46,422 nt of DNA from Acidobacteriota bacterium (lineage in GTDB: Bacteria; Acidobacteriota; Blastocatellia; UBA7656), in assembly GCA_016201275.1 (NCBI GenBank), contig JACQDB010000023.1:1-46422 (forward strand), read 5' to 3'. A program made the translations under genes and the position numbers. The notes below the pieces were generated by a model, which saw nothing but the letters and a program-made list of their open reading frames with translations, was not told where the DNA came from and did not search any database. This document shows, piece by piece, positions 24,629 to 34,207 of this stretch; position 1 is the first letter of the stretch, and every line of letters starts with the position of its first letter.

Positions 24629-25297
24629 ATGCCGACGCTGCCATTTGTGACCTTGAAATTTGCGATCTCGCTGGACGGGCGCTTGGCGACTCGCACCGGC
24701 GATTCGCAATGGATCAGCAGCGATGATTCGTTGCAACTCGCGCATCAACTGCGCGCCGAACACGACGCTATACTGGTCGGCATCGGCACGGTGCTGGCGG
24801 ACAATCCGCGCTTGAATGTGCGGCGCGTTGACGGACGCGACCCACTGCGCGTCATCGTTGATGGCAGCTTACAGATTGCAATTGATGCCAATGTTTTGCG
24901 CCCGGAAGCCGCGCCGCGCACCCTTATCGCAACGACGACAACGGCGGCGGCAACCCGCATCGCAGCGATACAAAAGAGCGGTGCAGAAGTGTTGCTCTTG
25001 CCCAACGAACCGCATTCTCAGCGCGTCCATCTCGAAGCCTTGCTTATGGAACTTCACCGGCGTTCCATTAAATCGGTGTTGGTCGAAGGCGGCGCGGGAA
25101 TCATTACGGCGCTGTTGGCGGCGCGTCTGGTCAATCGAATGGTAGTCGCCATCGCCCCGAAAATTATCGGCCAGGGCCTCGAAGCGATAGGCGATTTAGG
25201 CATCACCAAATTGCGCGACGCGCTGACCTTCATATCGTTTCAAACTGCACGGCTCGGCCCCGATATGATCTTCGACGGCCTGCTCAAAGAGCAGTGA
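24629..25297 (+). CDS. Stand-alone RibD C-terminal-type pyrimidine reductase
   Basis: A 222-residue protein matching the reductase half of RibD, a dihydrofolate-reductase-like fold that uses NADPH to reduce the ribosylamino-pyrimidine intermediate of riboflavin synthesis. Motifs: LKFAISLDGRLATRTGDSQW, DAILVGIGTVLADNP, LVEGGAGIITALL and APKIIGQG. The deaminase half is absent, so it either pairs with a separate deaminase or acts on another pteridine or pyrimidine. Closeness to queD/queE, also GTP-derived chemistry, is suggestive only. A weak GAGG lies just before the ATG. Confidence 0.85.
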   Translation: MPTLPFVTLKFAISLDGRLATRTGDSQWISSDDSLQLAHQLRAEHDAILVGIGTVLADNPRLNVRRVDGRDPLRVIVDGSLQIAIDANVLRPEAAPRTLIATTTTAAATRIAAIQKSGAEVLLLPNEPHSQRVHLEALLMELHRRSIKSVLVEGGAGIITALLAARLVNRMVVAIAPKIIGQGLEAIGDLGITKLRDALTFISFQTARLGPDMIFDGLLKEQ

Positions 25298-25407
25298 AGC
25301 GCGACGAAACGATTTTGCGGCTGATTACCTTTTGCCGTAGGGATTATCGTTTCGCTCTCGCGCCAATGATTTCTTGCCATTGTCTATTCAAAAATTTCTT
25401 CGCCGCC

Positions 25408-25434
25408 TGTAACCTTTCAGACAGGTCAATCGTG
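25408..25434 (+). promoter_or_regulatory. Candidate ECF41-type promoter
   Basis: TGTAACC (25408-25414), a 16-nt spacer, then CGTG (25431-25434). From memory, the published ECF41 target consensus is TGTCACA, 16 nt, CGTC, so 5 of 7 and 3 of 4 positions agree with identical spacing. The predicted transcript start leaves a leader of about 37 nt before the oxidoreductase ATG. An inverted repeat GTGATGTC/GACATCAC (25432-25439, 25450-25457) overlaps the -10 side and could be an operator. Confidence 0.45.
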
Positions 25435-25478
25435 ATGTCTGTGAACTTTGACATCACAGGCGTAAGGAGAAAAATTGT

Positions 25479-26801
25479 ATGCAGACTACGAATCACAAAA
25501 CTGATGCCATCATCATTGGCGGAGGACTCGCCGGATTGACCGCCGCTGCCTTCATCGCTCGACAGGGAAAAAGCGTGCGCTTGCTGGAACAGGCAACGGC
25601 GCTTGGTGGACGGGCGCGCACCAAAGAACAGGATGGCTATTTTCTTAACATCGGCGCGCACGCGCTCTATCGAGCGGGTCACGGCATAGCGGTCTTGCGC
25701 GAACTCGGCATCGAGCCGCAAGGCAAACCGGCGGCTACGGCGAACGCTTACGCAGTGCAACACGGCGTCAAATACACGCTGCCGGGCGGTTTGGTATCGC
25801 TGTTGACGACCAGTCTTTTCGGGCTTTCCGCGAAGATGGAGCTGGGGAAATTATTAGGCTCGGTGCAAAAAATTGATTGTCAGCCTTTGCTGAAAATGAC
25901 GGTGCGCGAATGGCTCAAGCAACAAATTTCGCACGACGAAGTGAGCGCCTTGTTGCAAGCGGTGATACGGCTTTCGACATATGTGAACGCGCCCGATTTG
26001 ATGAGCGCGGGGGTGGCGATTTCTCAATTGCAAAAGGCCTTGAGCCAAGGCGTGTTGTATTTGGATAAAGGCTGGCAGACCCTGGTTGACGGGGTGCGCG
26101 AGGTCGCGGTAAAGGCCGGAGCGGTGATCGAAACCGGCGCGAAGGTTGAACGGATAGAGCGCCATGCGGATGGCTCTGTAAAAGCCGTGCGGCTTGCCGA
26201 TGGTCGCCTTTTTGAAAGCAATGTAGTGGTGATTGCCGCCAGTCCCAAGCTTGCCGTATCGCTTGTAGAGAATGGCGAAACCACGGCGTTGCAAGGCTGG
26301 GCGGATCAAGCCATTGCCGTGAAGGCCGCGTGTCTGGACCTTGCTTTGAAACGCTTGCCGGTTGAAAAAGCAACCTTCGCGTTGGGCATTGATCAGCCAT
26401 TTTATTTGTCTGTGCATTCAGCAGCGGCGCAGCTTGCACCCGCCGGTGGCGCGTTGATTCACCTGATGAAATATTTGCCTGCCGAGCAGAACGAAGCGAA
26501 TGAGGCGGACGAGCGCGGCTTGGAAGCCTTGATGGATTTGCTGCAACCGGGCTGGCGCGAGGTGCTGACGCAACGCCGATTTTTGCCTTCTGTAGTGGTA
26601 ATGCACGCGCTGCCGCTGGCGAAACAGGGCGGCACGCAAGGTCGTCCGGAGGTGGAGGTGAAAGAGGTGCCGGGCTTGTTTGTGGCTGGCGATTGGGTAG
26701 GCAAAGAGGGCGTGCTGGTGGATGCCAGTTTGGCGAGCGCCAAACTGGCCGCTGAAAAAATTGCCGCGTATCACCCCGTCAGTCGTGCCGTTGCGGTGTA
26801 A
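25479..26801 (+). CDS. FAD/NAD(P)-dependent oxidoreductase (phytoene desaturase-like)
   Basis: A 440-residue flavoprotein. The N-terminus DAIIIGGGLAGLTAAAFIAR is the Rossmann dinucleotide loop, followed by RLLEQATALGGRARTKE. The C-terminus has LFVAGDWVGKEGVLVDASLASA, the second FAD contact in CrtI/MAO-like oxidoreductases. The substrate is unknown. AAGGAG lies 10 nt before the ATG. An ECF41-type sigma factor gene follows after 36 nt on the same strand. Oxidoreductases are one of the three enzyme types habitually encoded beside ECF41 sigma factors, so this is likely its target gene. Confidence 0.85.
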   Translation: MQTTNHKTDAIIIGGGLAGLTAAAFIARQGKSVRLLEQATALGGRARTKEQDGYFLNIGAHALYRAGHGIAVLRELGIEPQGKPAATANAYAVQHGVKYTLPGGLVSLLTTSLFGLSAKMELGKLLGSVQKIDCQPLLKMTVREWLKQQISHDEVSALLQAVIRLSTYVNAPDLMSAGVAISQLQKALSQGVLYLDKGWQTLVDGVREVAVKAGAVIETGAKVERIERHADGSVKAVRLADGRLFESNVVVIAASPKLAVSLVENGETTALQGWADQAIAVKAACLDLALKRLPVEKATFALGIDQPFYLSVHSAAAQLAPAGGALIHLMKYLPAEQNEANEADERGLEALMDLLQPGWREVLTQRRFLPSVVVMHALPLAKQGGTQGRPEVEVKEVPGLFVAGDWVGKEGVLVDASLASAKLAAEKIAAYHPVSRAVAV

Positions 26802-26837
26802 CCTCGTTTTCATCACGGGAAATGGAAAACGGAAACT

Positions 26838-27767
26838 ATGGCTATCAGCGCAGAGATTTATAACGCCAATCATCAATTTTTATGGGGCTTGTGTTATCGC
26901 ATGACGGGCAATGCTGCCGATGCCGACGAGATTGTGCAGGAGACCTTCGTCAAGGCGCTGGAAAAACCGCCGCAGCGTATGGAGGAACCGCTGAGGCCGT
27001 GGCTGGTGCGCGTGGCGCTCAATCTCAGCCGCGACCTGTTACGTAGGCGCAAGCGGCGCGGCTATGTGGGCGAATGGCTGCCCACGCCTGTGCCTACGGA
27101 TAGTTTGGCAGACCCGCCGTCTTACGATCCGCCGACCTCGGAAAACGCTTCGCCAGCGGCGCGTTATGAAATGTTGGAGAGTATCTCGTTCGCGTTTTTG
27201 CTGGCGCTCGAAGCCCTGTCGCCGACAGCACGTGCGGTGCTGTTGCTGCGCGATGTTTTCGATTACACGACCAATGAGACAGCGGAAGCGTTAGGCATTT
27301 CGGAAACCAGCGCCAAAGTGATTTTGCATCGCGCCAGAAAAGCTTTGAGCGCGTATGAAAAAAAGCGCCCCGGAAAAACAGCGAACTTGACGGCGATGAC
27401 GCGCCAGGCATTAGAGCGTTTTCTCTACTGCCTGGACCAACGCGACATCGCCGGGCTAGAGCAGTTGCTGACCGAAGATGTGGTCAGCGTGTCGGATGGC
27501 GGCGGCGACGTTTATGCTGCCATCAAGCCGATTTACGGTCGCCGCAAGGTGATGCGCTTGATCTTTGGTCTGGCGAAAAAAATTCCAGGAGTTTTATCTT
27601 TCGCTTTTACTACGCTGAATGGCTTGCCCGCCCTCATTGCCGAAAACGACTGCAAGATAGCGGGAATCGCCGAACGCTTTACGATTCATTGCGAAGTGAA
27701 TGAAGCGGGACGCATACAAAAGCTGGACATCGTGCTGGCACCCAAAAAACTGACCGCCGCAAGGTGA
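26838..27767 (+). CDS. ECF41-type RNA polymerase sigma factor with SnoaL-like C-domain
   Basis: A 309-residue sigma factor. Region 2 holds AADADEIVQETFVKAL and LNLSRDLLRRRKRR. The linker contains WLPTPVP (80-85), matching the WLP motif of ECF41. Region 4 is at about 115-172 (LSPTARAVLLLRDVF, ALGISETSAKVILHRARKAL). A C-terminal SnoaL_2/NTF2-like domain of about 130 residues includes SDGGGD (219-224), the DGGG motif, and LAPKKL near the end in place of the NPDKV motif. In this group the C-domain controls sigma activity without a membrane anti-sigma factor. The linked oxidoreductase has a candidate matching promoter. Confidence 0.9.
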   Translation: MAISAEIYNANHQFLWGLCYRMTGNAADADEIVQETFVKALEKPPQRMEEPLRPWLVRVALNLSRDLLRRRKRRGYVGEWLPTPVPTDSLADPPSYDPPTSENASPAARYEMLESISFAFLLALEALSPTARAVLLLRDVFDYTTNETAEALGISETSAKVILHRARKALSAYEKKRPGKTANLTAMTRQALERFLYCLDQRDIAGLEQLLTEDVVSVSDGGGDVYAAIKPIYGRRKVMRLIFGLAKKIPGVLSFAFTTLNGLPALIAENDCKIAGIAERFTIHCEVNEAGRIQKLDIVLAPKKLTAAR

Positions 27768-27860
27768 AAAATAATAGCCGTGACGCGCCACTTTAGATTG
27801 CCTGATGGAGGCAAGTAGGGTACAACCTCTCCGTAGTTTTATTAATTCTGAGGGGACCTG

Positions 27861-28832
27861 ATGAAAAATTTTTTGAAAAGATTTTTCCTACTGCTGGTGA
27901 TTTTATTGGTCGTTGGATTTGGGCTATTTGCCAGCACCTTCACCGCCAAACCCATCAATGTCGAAATGTATAAAGGCGATTCCGACCATTTCGCAACGCC
28001 AGAAAAAACGGCTCTGGCAAACTTGCCAGAGACCACGCTTTCGATTATCAAATGCGGCAAGATGACTAGCAAACAAGCGTATATATTTCGCGGCGGCAGT
28101 TGGTCGGAAACCTATGAAAGCGGCATGGCGGCGGTCTTGATTCGACATCCGCAAGCGACGTTTATCTTCGACGCCGGATTCGGCATCAATGTGGACGAAC
28201 ACATCAAAACCATTCCGGCCTTGATGCGGGCGAGCGCGAAATACGATAAAGAAACCAGCGCCGCCGCGCAATTGCAGGCGCAAGGCATCTCGCCGAACGA
28301 CATCAAAATGGCGATTATTTCACATTCGCATTGGGATCATGTCAGTGGGCTGGAAGATTTTCCGCAAGCGGAAACCTGGCTTGCCAAAGATGAAGAAGCC
28401 TATATACACACCTTGCCAAGCAGCGAGTTGGTGCAACACCTGAGCGGCAAACTCAAATGGCATCCGTTTGAGTTTACCGACAGCGCCTATGAAAACTTTG
28501 ACCGCAGCTTAGACCTTTTCAAAGATGGCAGCATCGTGCTGGTGCCTTTGCCAGGACACACGCCTGGGTCTGTGGGGATGTTTGTAAATTTGCGCTCAGG
28601 CAAACGCCTGCTCTTTATCGGCGATTTGACCTGGGCAATAGAAGGCGAGCAGATTCCTACCGAACGCCCGTGGATGTCGCGCAAGCTGGTTGACCTGGAT
28701 GAAGACGGGGTGCGCCGTTCCATCGTCAAGGTTCACCTGTTGATGAAGCGCTATCCGGAATTGATCGTGGTGCCAGCGCACGACCGCAGAATACACAATC
28801 AACTGGCGAATTTCCCCGCTACAGAAAAGTGA
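27861..28832 (+). CDS. Membrane-anchored metallo-beta-lactamase-fold hydrolase
   Basis: A 323-residue protein. An N-terminal helix (residues 6-26) anchors or exports it. The zinc-binding motif is ISHSHWDHVSG (His155, His157, Asp159, His160). FIFDAGFGIN, LPGHTPGSVGMF and LFIGDLTW complete an MBL hydrolase of the type that includes lactonases (AHL lactonase-like HSHWDH). The C-terminal VVPAHDRRI carries a further His. The substrate is not determinable from sequence. GAGGGGA lies 5 nt before the ATG. Confidence 0.85.
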   Translation: MKNFLKRFFLLLVILLVVGFGLFASTFTAKPINVEMYKGDSDHFATPEKTALANLPETTLSIIKCGKMTSKQAYIFRGGSWSETYESGMAAVLIRHPQATFIFDAGFGINVDEHIKTIPALMRASAKYDKETSAAAQLQAQGISPNDIKMAIISHSHWDHVSGLEDFPQAETWLAKDEEAYIHTLPSSELVQHLSGKLKWHPFEFTDSAYENFDRSLDLFKDGSIVLVPLPGHTPGSVGMFVNLRSGKRLLFIGDLTWAIEGEQIPTERPWMSRKLVDLDEDGVRRSIVKVHLLMKRYPELIVVPAHDRRIHNQLANFPATEK

Positions 28833-28839
28833 TTCCCGA

Positions 28840-28868
28840 TTTACGATTGGCAAACGGTGAGCTACAAT
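28840..28868 (+). promoter_or_regulatory. Candidate sigma-70 promoter of mdh
   Basis: TTTACG (28840-28845), 17-nt spacer, TACAAT (28863-28868). The match to TTGACA/TATAAT is 4 of 6 and 5 of 6. It predicts a leader of about 95 nt that contains the hairpin at 28888-28950. Confidence 0.45.
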
Positions 28869-28879
28869 TTCCGGCTTGA

Positions 28880-29902
<1,023 letters not shown>

Positions 29903-29942
29903 TTGAGAAAAATGCCCAGATATTGACAAGCTATGGTAGAAT

Positions 29943-30104
29943 ATGGCTATGAAATGCCCAAAATGTTACAACCCCCTGCGAAAGGTATCCTCCACAGAAG
30001 ATGCGGTGTGGTTTACCTGTCCGTTAGGTCATAGATTTCATTCGGAAACCGGCAGCGGTATCAGCGATTCGGAAGGACATCGTTATACGGTTTCGGCGGA
30101 ATAA
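29943..30104 (+). CDS. Small zinc-ribbon-like protein
   Basis: A 53-residue ORF, 40 nt after mdh. It has Cys5-X2-Cys8 (MKCPKCYN), Cys26 (FTCPLGH) and nearby His30 and His33, the spacing of a small metal-binding ribbon. A second in-frame ATG is at 29949. It has codon use and amino-acid order that read like a real protein (WFTCPLGHRFHSE), and an inverted repeat follows the stop. The upstream ribosome-binding site is weak. Function unknown. Confidence 0.6.
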   Translation: MAMKCPKCYNPLRKVSSTEDAVWFTCPLGHRFHSETGSGISDSEGHRYTVSAE

Positions 30105-30110
30105 GATTTG

Positions 30111-30148
30111 ACGGCGGTCCACAAAGACAGCTATTTGTGGACCGTCGT
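30111..30148. terminator. Hairpin after the zinc-ribbon ORF
   Basis: ACGGCGGTCCACAAA (30111-30125) pairs with TTTGTGGACCGTCGT (30134-30148) at 14 of 15 positions around an 8-nt loop, 7 nt after the stop codon. There is no uridine run, so it may protect the 3' end rather than terminate. Confidence 0.6.
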
Positions 30149-30486
30149 AGGGAACTTACCTGCCTCTTTATTCCATTCTTCACCTCCTCAGACTTATTAA
30201 CTTCGCTTAACGAAAAGTTTATAAAATTCTTAAATTCAGCTTGTAATGCTCTTTCACTCTTGATAATCTGTCGTTGAGCTTAATCCCGATAAAACTCAGG
30301 ACATCAATACCAGATAAATATGGGATATATATTTATCTGGTAGTTCTGATGGCACGAATGCCTAGCGCTTAACATTAAGCTACTCTTGTATGTCGTTTTG
30401 TTGAACAAGGGGAAGTGTATGTAAGTCGTTCGCGGGCTTAACTGCACTTCACGGGTCATACCAATTAAATATAAGGAGTGTTTGCT
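30149..30486. promoter_or_regulatory. AT-rich upstream region of the TPR/HTH gene with a perfect palindrome
   Basis: This 338-nt gap has lower GC than its surroundings. It contains a perfect 13-bp inverted repeat TACCAGATAAATA (30308-30320) / TATTTATCTGGTA (30330-30342) with a 9-nt spacer. It ends in AAGGAG 8 nt before the start at 30487. The palindrome could be an operator or a terminator-like hairpin. No ORF or RNA gene was recognised. Confidence 0.5.
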
Positions 30487-31905
30487 ATGGAAAAGCGAGC
30501 TACACAAGACAACTACGAAGATTTGGTAGATACCGGACAGTTCCTCGCCGTCGAAGAAGTTTTTGCCGAGCGTCGAACTGACGATCCTACTGAAATGGTA
30601 ATTCGAGCCGAAGTGGCCATGTATTTTGGCCGGCTTCACGATGCTTATTTGTTATTGGAACAAGTGATGAAACGCATAGGCGAGATTAATCTCGCGGCGC
30701 GTTTTTCACTGGCCAAAGGGCGATTGGCTTTATTGATGGATAGCGAGGACAACGCGCAAACCCTGTTGCAAAGCGCCTATTACTTCTATCTGTTCAATGA
30801 TGAGCCGTATGGCATTGCGCGGTCGTTGGTGGAGTTGGCCAAGGTGGCCTGTAAACAAGGCAATCTGGAACAGGCTGGCGTTCATCTGGCGAAGGCGCAG
30901 GAGCAACTGGAAGGGCGCAGCGCCAAAAAAGCGGAATTTTTGCGCGGCCTGATTACTTCGGAGCAGGCGGCGGTGTTCAGAGAAAAAGGCGAAATCGAAG
31001 CCGCGACCGCGGCCTATGAAGAAGCCGCACGCATTTTGAAAACCTACGAGAAAGGCCGCCACTATGCCCAGGCGCTGTTGGGAACCGCCGATTTGAAGTA
31101 TGCCTTGGGCGAGTATCAGGATTCGCTGGATATTTACAAAGAGGCCAATACGGTGTTCGAGCGTTATGATTTAAAGCCGGAACGCGCCGACAGTCAGTTG
31201 CATTTAGCCACGGCTTTGCTGCGTTTGAAACGCTTTGAGCGCGCCGAAAAACTGGCGACCGACAGCCGCGAGATACAAAGTGGCGATCCTGCCGGTGAAG
31301 GTTCGGCCTTGGCCGTTCTTGCTACTTTAGCCCTGCAACAAAACGAACTCGACGAAGCCGCCAACTATGCGAAGAAAGCCGTAGAGCAAGCTGACCACGG
31401 TCATTCGGCGGAAGCGAAAATGCGCGCACGGATTGCTCTAGGTCAAGTCTATCTGGCAACCCACGAATTCAAATCGGCAACCGAAACCTTGCAGGAAGCC
31501 ATAGAAATTGCCAGTAATGCCAAGCCCGCCGCAAAAATTCGCCTTCTTGATTTGGAAGCGACCATCGGTCTGGCCGAAGCCTTTCACAACCTCGACACCC
31601 GTGCCGGTCGCACCCAACTCACCCGCGCCAGCGAAATTATCAACACGCTCGAAGATGCCTGGCTGGGCGATGAGTACAATCGCGTGTCGTTGAAATACGA
31701 AGAGCAGATTCTGTTCACCGATGACAATCGGCTGGTCTTTGATGGCACGCAGTTGCCGCGCTGGCACGAAGCCAAACGCACATTGGAAGGCTTTTTGTTG
31801 CGCAATGCGCTGCGACAAACCAATAACAGTTTGACTCGCGCCGCCCGTAAGCTGGGCGTCTCGAAGGTTCACGTCCACAATCTGAAAAAGAAGCACGACA
31901 TCTAA
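30487..31905 (+). CDS. TPR protein with C-terminal Fis-type helix-turn-helix
   Basis: A 472-residue cytoplasmic protein. TPR-like helical pairs run through most of it (for example ASVELAK-like repeats at about 110-400, with ALGEYQDSLDIYKEAN and DEAANYAKKAVEQADHGHS). The last 45 residues (LRQTNNSLTRAARKLGVSK..., ending NLKKKHDI) form a Fis/HTH_8 DNA-binding motif as in sigma-54 activators, but no AAA+ domain is present. It may sense a peptide or protein partner through the TPRs and bind DNA directly. The start at ATG 30487 has AAGGAG 8 nt upstream. The perfect palindrome at 30308-30342 is a candidate own operator. Confidence 0.75.
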   Translation: MEKRATQDNYEDLVDTGQFLAVEEVFAERRTDDPTEMVIRAEVAMYFGRLHDAYLLLEQVMKRIGEINLAARFSLAKGRLALLMDSEDNAQTLLQSAYYFYLFNDEPYGIARSLVELAKVACKQGNLEQAGVHLAKAQEQLEGRSAKKAEFLRGLITSEQAAVFREKGEIEAATAAYEEAARILKTYEKGRHYAQALLGTADLKYALGEYQDSLDIYKEANTVFERYDLKPERADSQLHLATALLRLKRFERAEKLATDSREIQSGDPAGEGSALAVLATLALQQNELDEAANYAKKAVEQADHGHSAEAKMRARIALGQVYLATHEFKSATETLQEAIEIASNAKPAAKIRLLDLEATIGLAEAFHNLDTRAGRTQLTRASEIINTLEDAWLGDEYNRVSLKYEEQILFTDDNRLVFDGTQLPRWHEAKRTLEGFLLRNALRQTNNSLTRAARKLGVSKVHVHNLKKKHDI

Positions 31906-31947
31906 ACAGATGAGGTCGTAAGGTAGTTGGCTTACGACCTCATCTGT
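31906..31947. terminator. Bidirectional terminator hairpin
   Basis: A perfect 17-bp stem, ACAGATGAGGTCGTAAG (31906-31922) and its complement (31931-31947), encloses an 8-nt loop. It starts on the base after one stop codon and ends 7 nt before the 3' end of the convergent gene, so it can serve both. Confidence 0.85.
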
Positions 31948-31954
31948 CATTTCC

Positions 31955-33661
31955 TCAAGCCGCACCTGCCGAGCCGAGCCGCAGGATGGCGGCGCGCAAG
32001 CGCTCGTGGCGTTGCAGCAGGCGCAGATATTCCGCTTCGGCGGCGGACAATTTTGCCTGCACGATTTGCCGTACCAGATGCTTTTCATCGGCTGACCATT
32101 GCGGCAAATCTGCAACCATCGCCAGCACCATCGCCAGATTTTCAAACCCCTGACGTGCCGCTGTCGGCATCGTCGAAAGCCGCAACTTGAGGGCTTGCGC
32201 GATGCCTGTAGTTGCACTCTCGCGCAGCGTTTGGGCATCGCCGTTGAAGTCATCCGCCAGACGCTTCTGTACGGCAAGTCCCAGATGGCGAAGTTGAAAA
32301 TGATCCCAGTCGTTCGACGCCTGCGCGATTTCAAACAGCAAGTGACCGGCGGCAATTTTGCGAAGCACGCGAGGCGGCGTGCGATATTCTTTGTGCTTCG
32401 CCAGCTTCTCTTCTTCCGCTTCAACCAGACGCAAAATGTCCGGTTTTATTGGGCGAAATCCAAGTTTGCGATAAAACCAGAAGGCTCCCGATTCGATGGC
32501 CTCATGGTTATGAAAGCCAATTTGATAAGGGTCTATGGAAAAACAGGTCGCGCCGAAAAGTTGATGAAACAGCTTGAGCAGGCGCGCATACAACCACGCC
32601 GTTTCGCCTTCCCGAAAGGTGTAGTACAAGTTGAACCCGACCTCTGTGCGCTCAAACAACGAGAGGGTTTCAACGTAACCAATCGCTACGCCATTTTTGA
32701 ACATCATAGCGCAATGATAAGCGCGCCAAGGCAGACGACAAGGCGGCGGCAATTCGTACAGCAAAGCCTCAACGCCGCGCCCCAAATTGGTTTTGGTGAC
32801 GCGCCCGGCCTCGCCATGCGTGAAGCCGTACAACTCGCGGTAGCGCGAAGCCGAAGACGCCCGCGCCAAATCCAAGGCTCGTTCGCCTTCTTTCACGGAG
32901 AGCTGCTGCAAGCGTAGCGGCGCACTTTCAAGCTCTTTTGTTATGGACACCTCGCGGCGTTGCAGGAGCGGCGCGTTGTGATAAAAAAACTTTCGCGTCG
33001 CCAGCCGCATACGCGTGCGCGTCAAGCGCGAATCATCGAGCGTCCAGTAAATCGGCAGTTCCAGCGAATCATAGAGCGCGGCTTTCTCTTTTTCTGTGAT
33101 CGGCAAATTGGCAACACAGCGCAACAGGAATGACAAATCGCTTTCCGAGGCGGGCTTTGCCGCGTGCAGCCAATCCAGATAAGGGACGTTGGCTTCCACC
33201 AGTGCGTCTTCATCCAGCAGCGGCAGCAAGCGCGGCAAGACAACGCCGAGTCGCTCTTTCTTTTGATACGCCTCCCAATCCACATCTATGTTTTTCGGAA
33301 AGCGTTGCGTGAACCACTGCGCGATTTTATAACTGAAGGCCGCCGAAACCACTGTGCCGACGATGCCCGAAACTTCCGGCGCATCCAAAGGCGACATCTC
33401 GGCAGCGCTTGCGCGCAGCGCTTCGACTCGTTCAAGAAATGATTCCAACAGCGCATCGCTGTGTTGGCGTATGGTTTCGTTGAACGGATAAGCGCGGATG
33501 AATAACAGGATTTCATGACAGCGAATCAACTGGTCAGCGCCTTGAAACCGGCTGTGGGAGAGCTTTTCAAGGCATCGAGTGATTTGTTGTGGCGCGGCAG
33601 CATCGAAGCGGCGCTTCGCTTCTTCGAGTTCGTCAAGCAGATTTTCAATTGCATTACCCAT
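31955..33661 (-). CDS. Large protein with GNAT-like C-terminal half
   Basis: A 568-residue cytosolic protein, family not firmly recognised. The N-terminal half is helical and charged, with no membrane segment. Around residues 300-410 a GNAT acetyltransferase pattern is visible: beta-strand segment FKNGVAIGYVETLSLFERT, FNLYYTFREGETAWLY, and AFWFYRKLGFRPIKP, the last being the usual FYxKxGF end of an acetyltransferase fold. The remaining C-terminal helices include a Leu/Arg-rich end (LLQRHERLRAAILRLG). The start at ATG 33661 was preferred over an in-frame TTG 12 nt upstream; neither has a good ribosome-binding site. Convergent with the TPR/HTH gene. Confidence 0.6.
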   Translation of the reverse strand: MGNAIENLLDELEEAKRRFDAAAPQQITRCLEKLSHSRFQGADQLIRCHEILLFIRAYPFNETIRQHSDALLESFLERVEALRASAAEMSPLDAPEVSGIVGTVVSAAFSYKIAQWFTQRFPKNIDVDWEAYQKKERLGVVLPRLLPLLDEDALVEANVPYLDWLHAAKPASESDLSFLLRCVANLPITEKEKAALYDSLELPIYWTLDDSRLTRTRMRLATRKFFYHNAPLLQRREVSITKELESAPLRLQQLSVKEGERALDLARASSASRYRELYGFTHGEAGRVTKTNLGRGVEALLYELPPPCRLPWRAYHCAMMFKNGVAIGYVETLSLFERTEVGFNLYYTFREGETAWLYARLLKLFHQLFGATCFSIDPYQIGFHNHEAIESGAFWFYRKLGFRPIKPDILRLVEAEEEKLAKHKEYRTPPRVLRKIAAGHLLFEIAQASNDWDHFQLRHLGLAVQKRLADDFNGDAQTLRESATTGIAQALKLRLSTMPTAARQGFENLAMVLAMVADLPQWSADEKHLVRQIVQAKLSAAEAEYLRLLQRHERLRAAILRLGSAGAA

Positions 33662-33727
33662 GAGGTTTATCAAAATGAATCGGTTAAATTCCGACTACAG
33701 CAGCATCGCCAATCATTGATTACGGAA

Positions 33728-34195
33728 TCACCACTCCAGCTTGAGCCAGGCTCTTTCAAAAGCTAAAACTGCCTCCAAAGAAGCCGCTTTCCCAAAATAG
33801 ATTTCATTGTTGCGTAATTTGATTAAGGTGACAGCGTTCTTTTCAGGGTTGGCATTGGTGAAAGACTTAATAATTCGCTCATCCACATCAGAGAAAGCCT
33901 TCGGTTTTTTCTTGCGCTCAATAATAGTCCCGTGGTTCTCCAATATTTTTTCCAGTGCGTTTCTAGCATTCTCCGGCGAGGAGTAATATCTGCTTACTTC
34001 AAAAACCCATACGCCATCAGTAGATTTCCAATCGGTTGAGCCAACACCAATCCGGCTGCCGTCAACATCAGTTTCATCGTGTCCATCCCATGATACGGCT
34101 CTGAAAATATGTTGGGTCGCCAGGAAATAAATGATGACTCCGCCCAATCCCAATAAGGCGATAAGCCAAAAAACTTTGCGGCGCGTTTTGATCAT
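33728..34195 (-). CDS. Hypothetical membrane-anchored protein
   Basis: A 155-residue protein not recognised by family. One N-terminal transmembrane helix (KVFWLIALLGLGGVIIYFLA, residues about 7-26) after a basic start MIKTRRK implies an outside-facing soluble domain. That domain contains VFEVSRYYSSPENARNALEKI and a basic cluster ERKKKPKAF. Base composition is more AT-rich than the neighbours. It lies 12 nt downstream of cinA on the same strand, so it may be the last gene of a transcript that begins with cinA. Confidence 0.6.
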   Translation of the reverse strand: MIKTRRKVFWLIALLGLGGVIIYFLATQHIFRAVSWDGHDETDVDGSRIGVGSTDWKSTDGVWVFEVSRYYSSPENARNALEKILENHGTIIERKKKPKAFSDVDERIIKSFTNANPEKNAVTLIKLRNNEIYFGKAASLEAVLAFERAWLKLEW

Positions 34196-34207
34196 TGCAA
34201 AGAGAAT

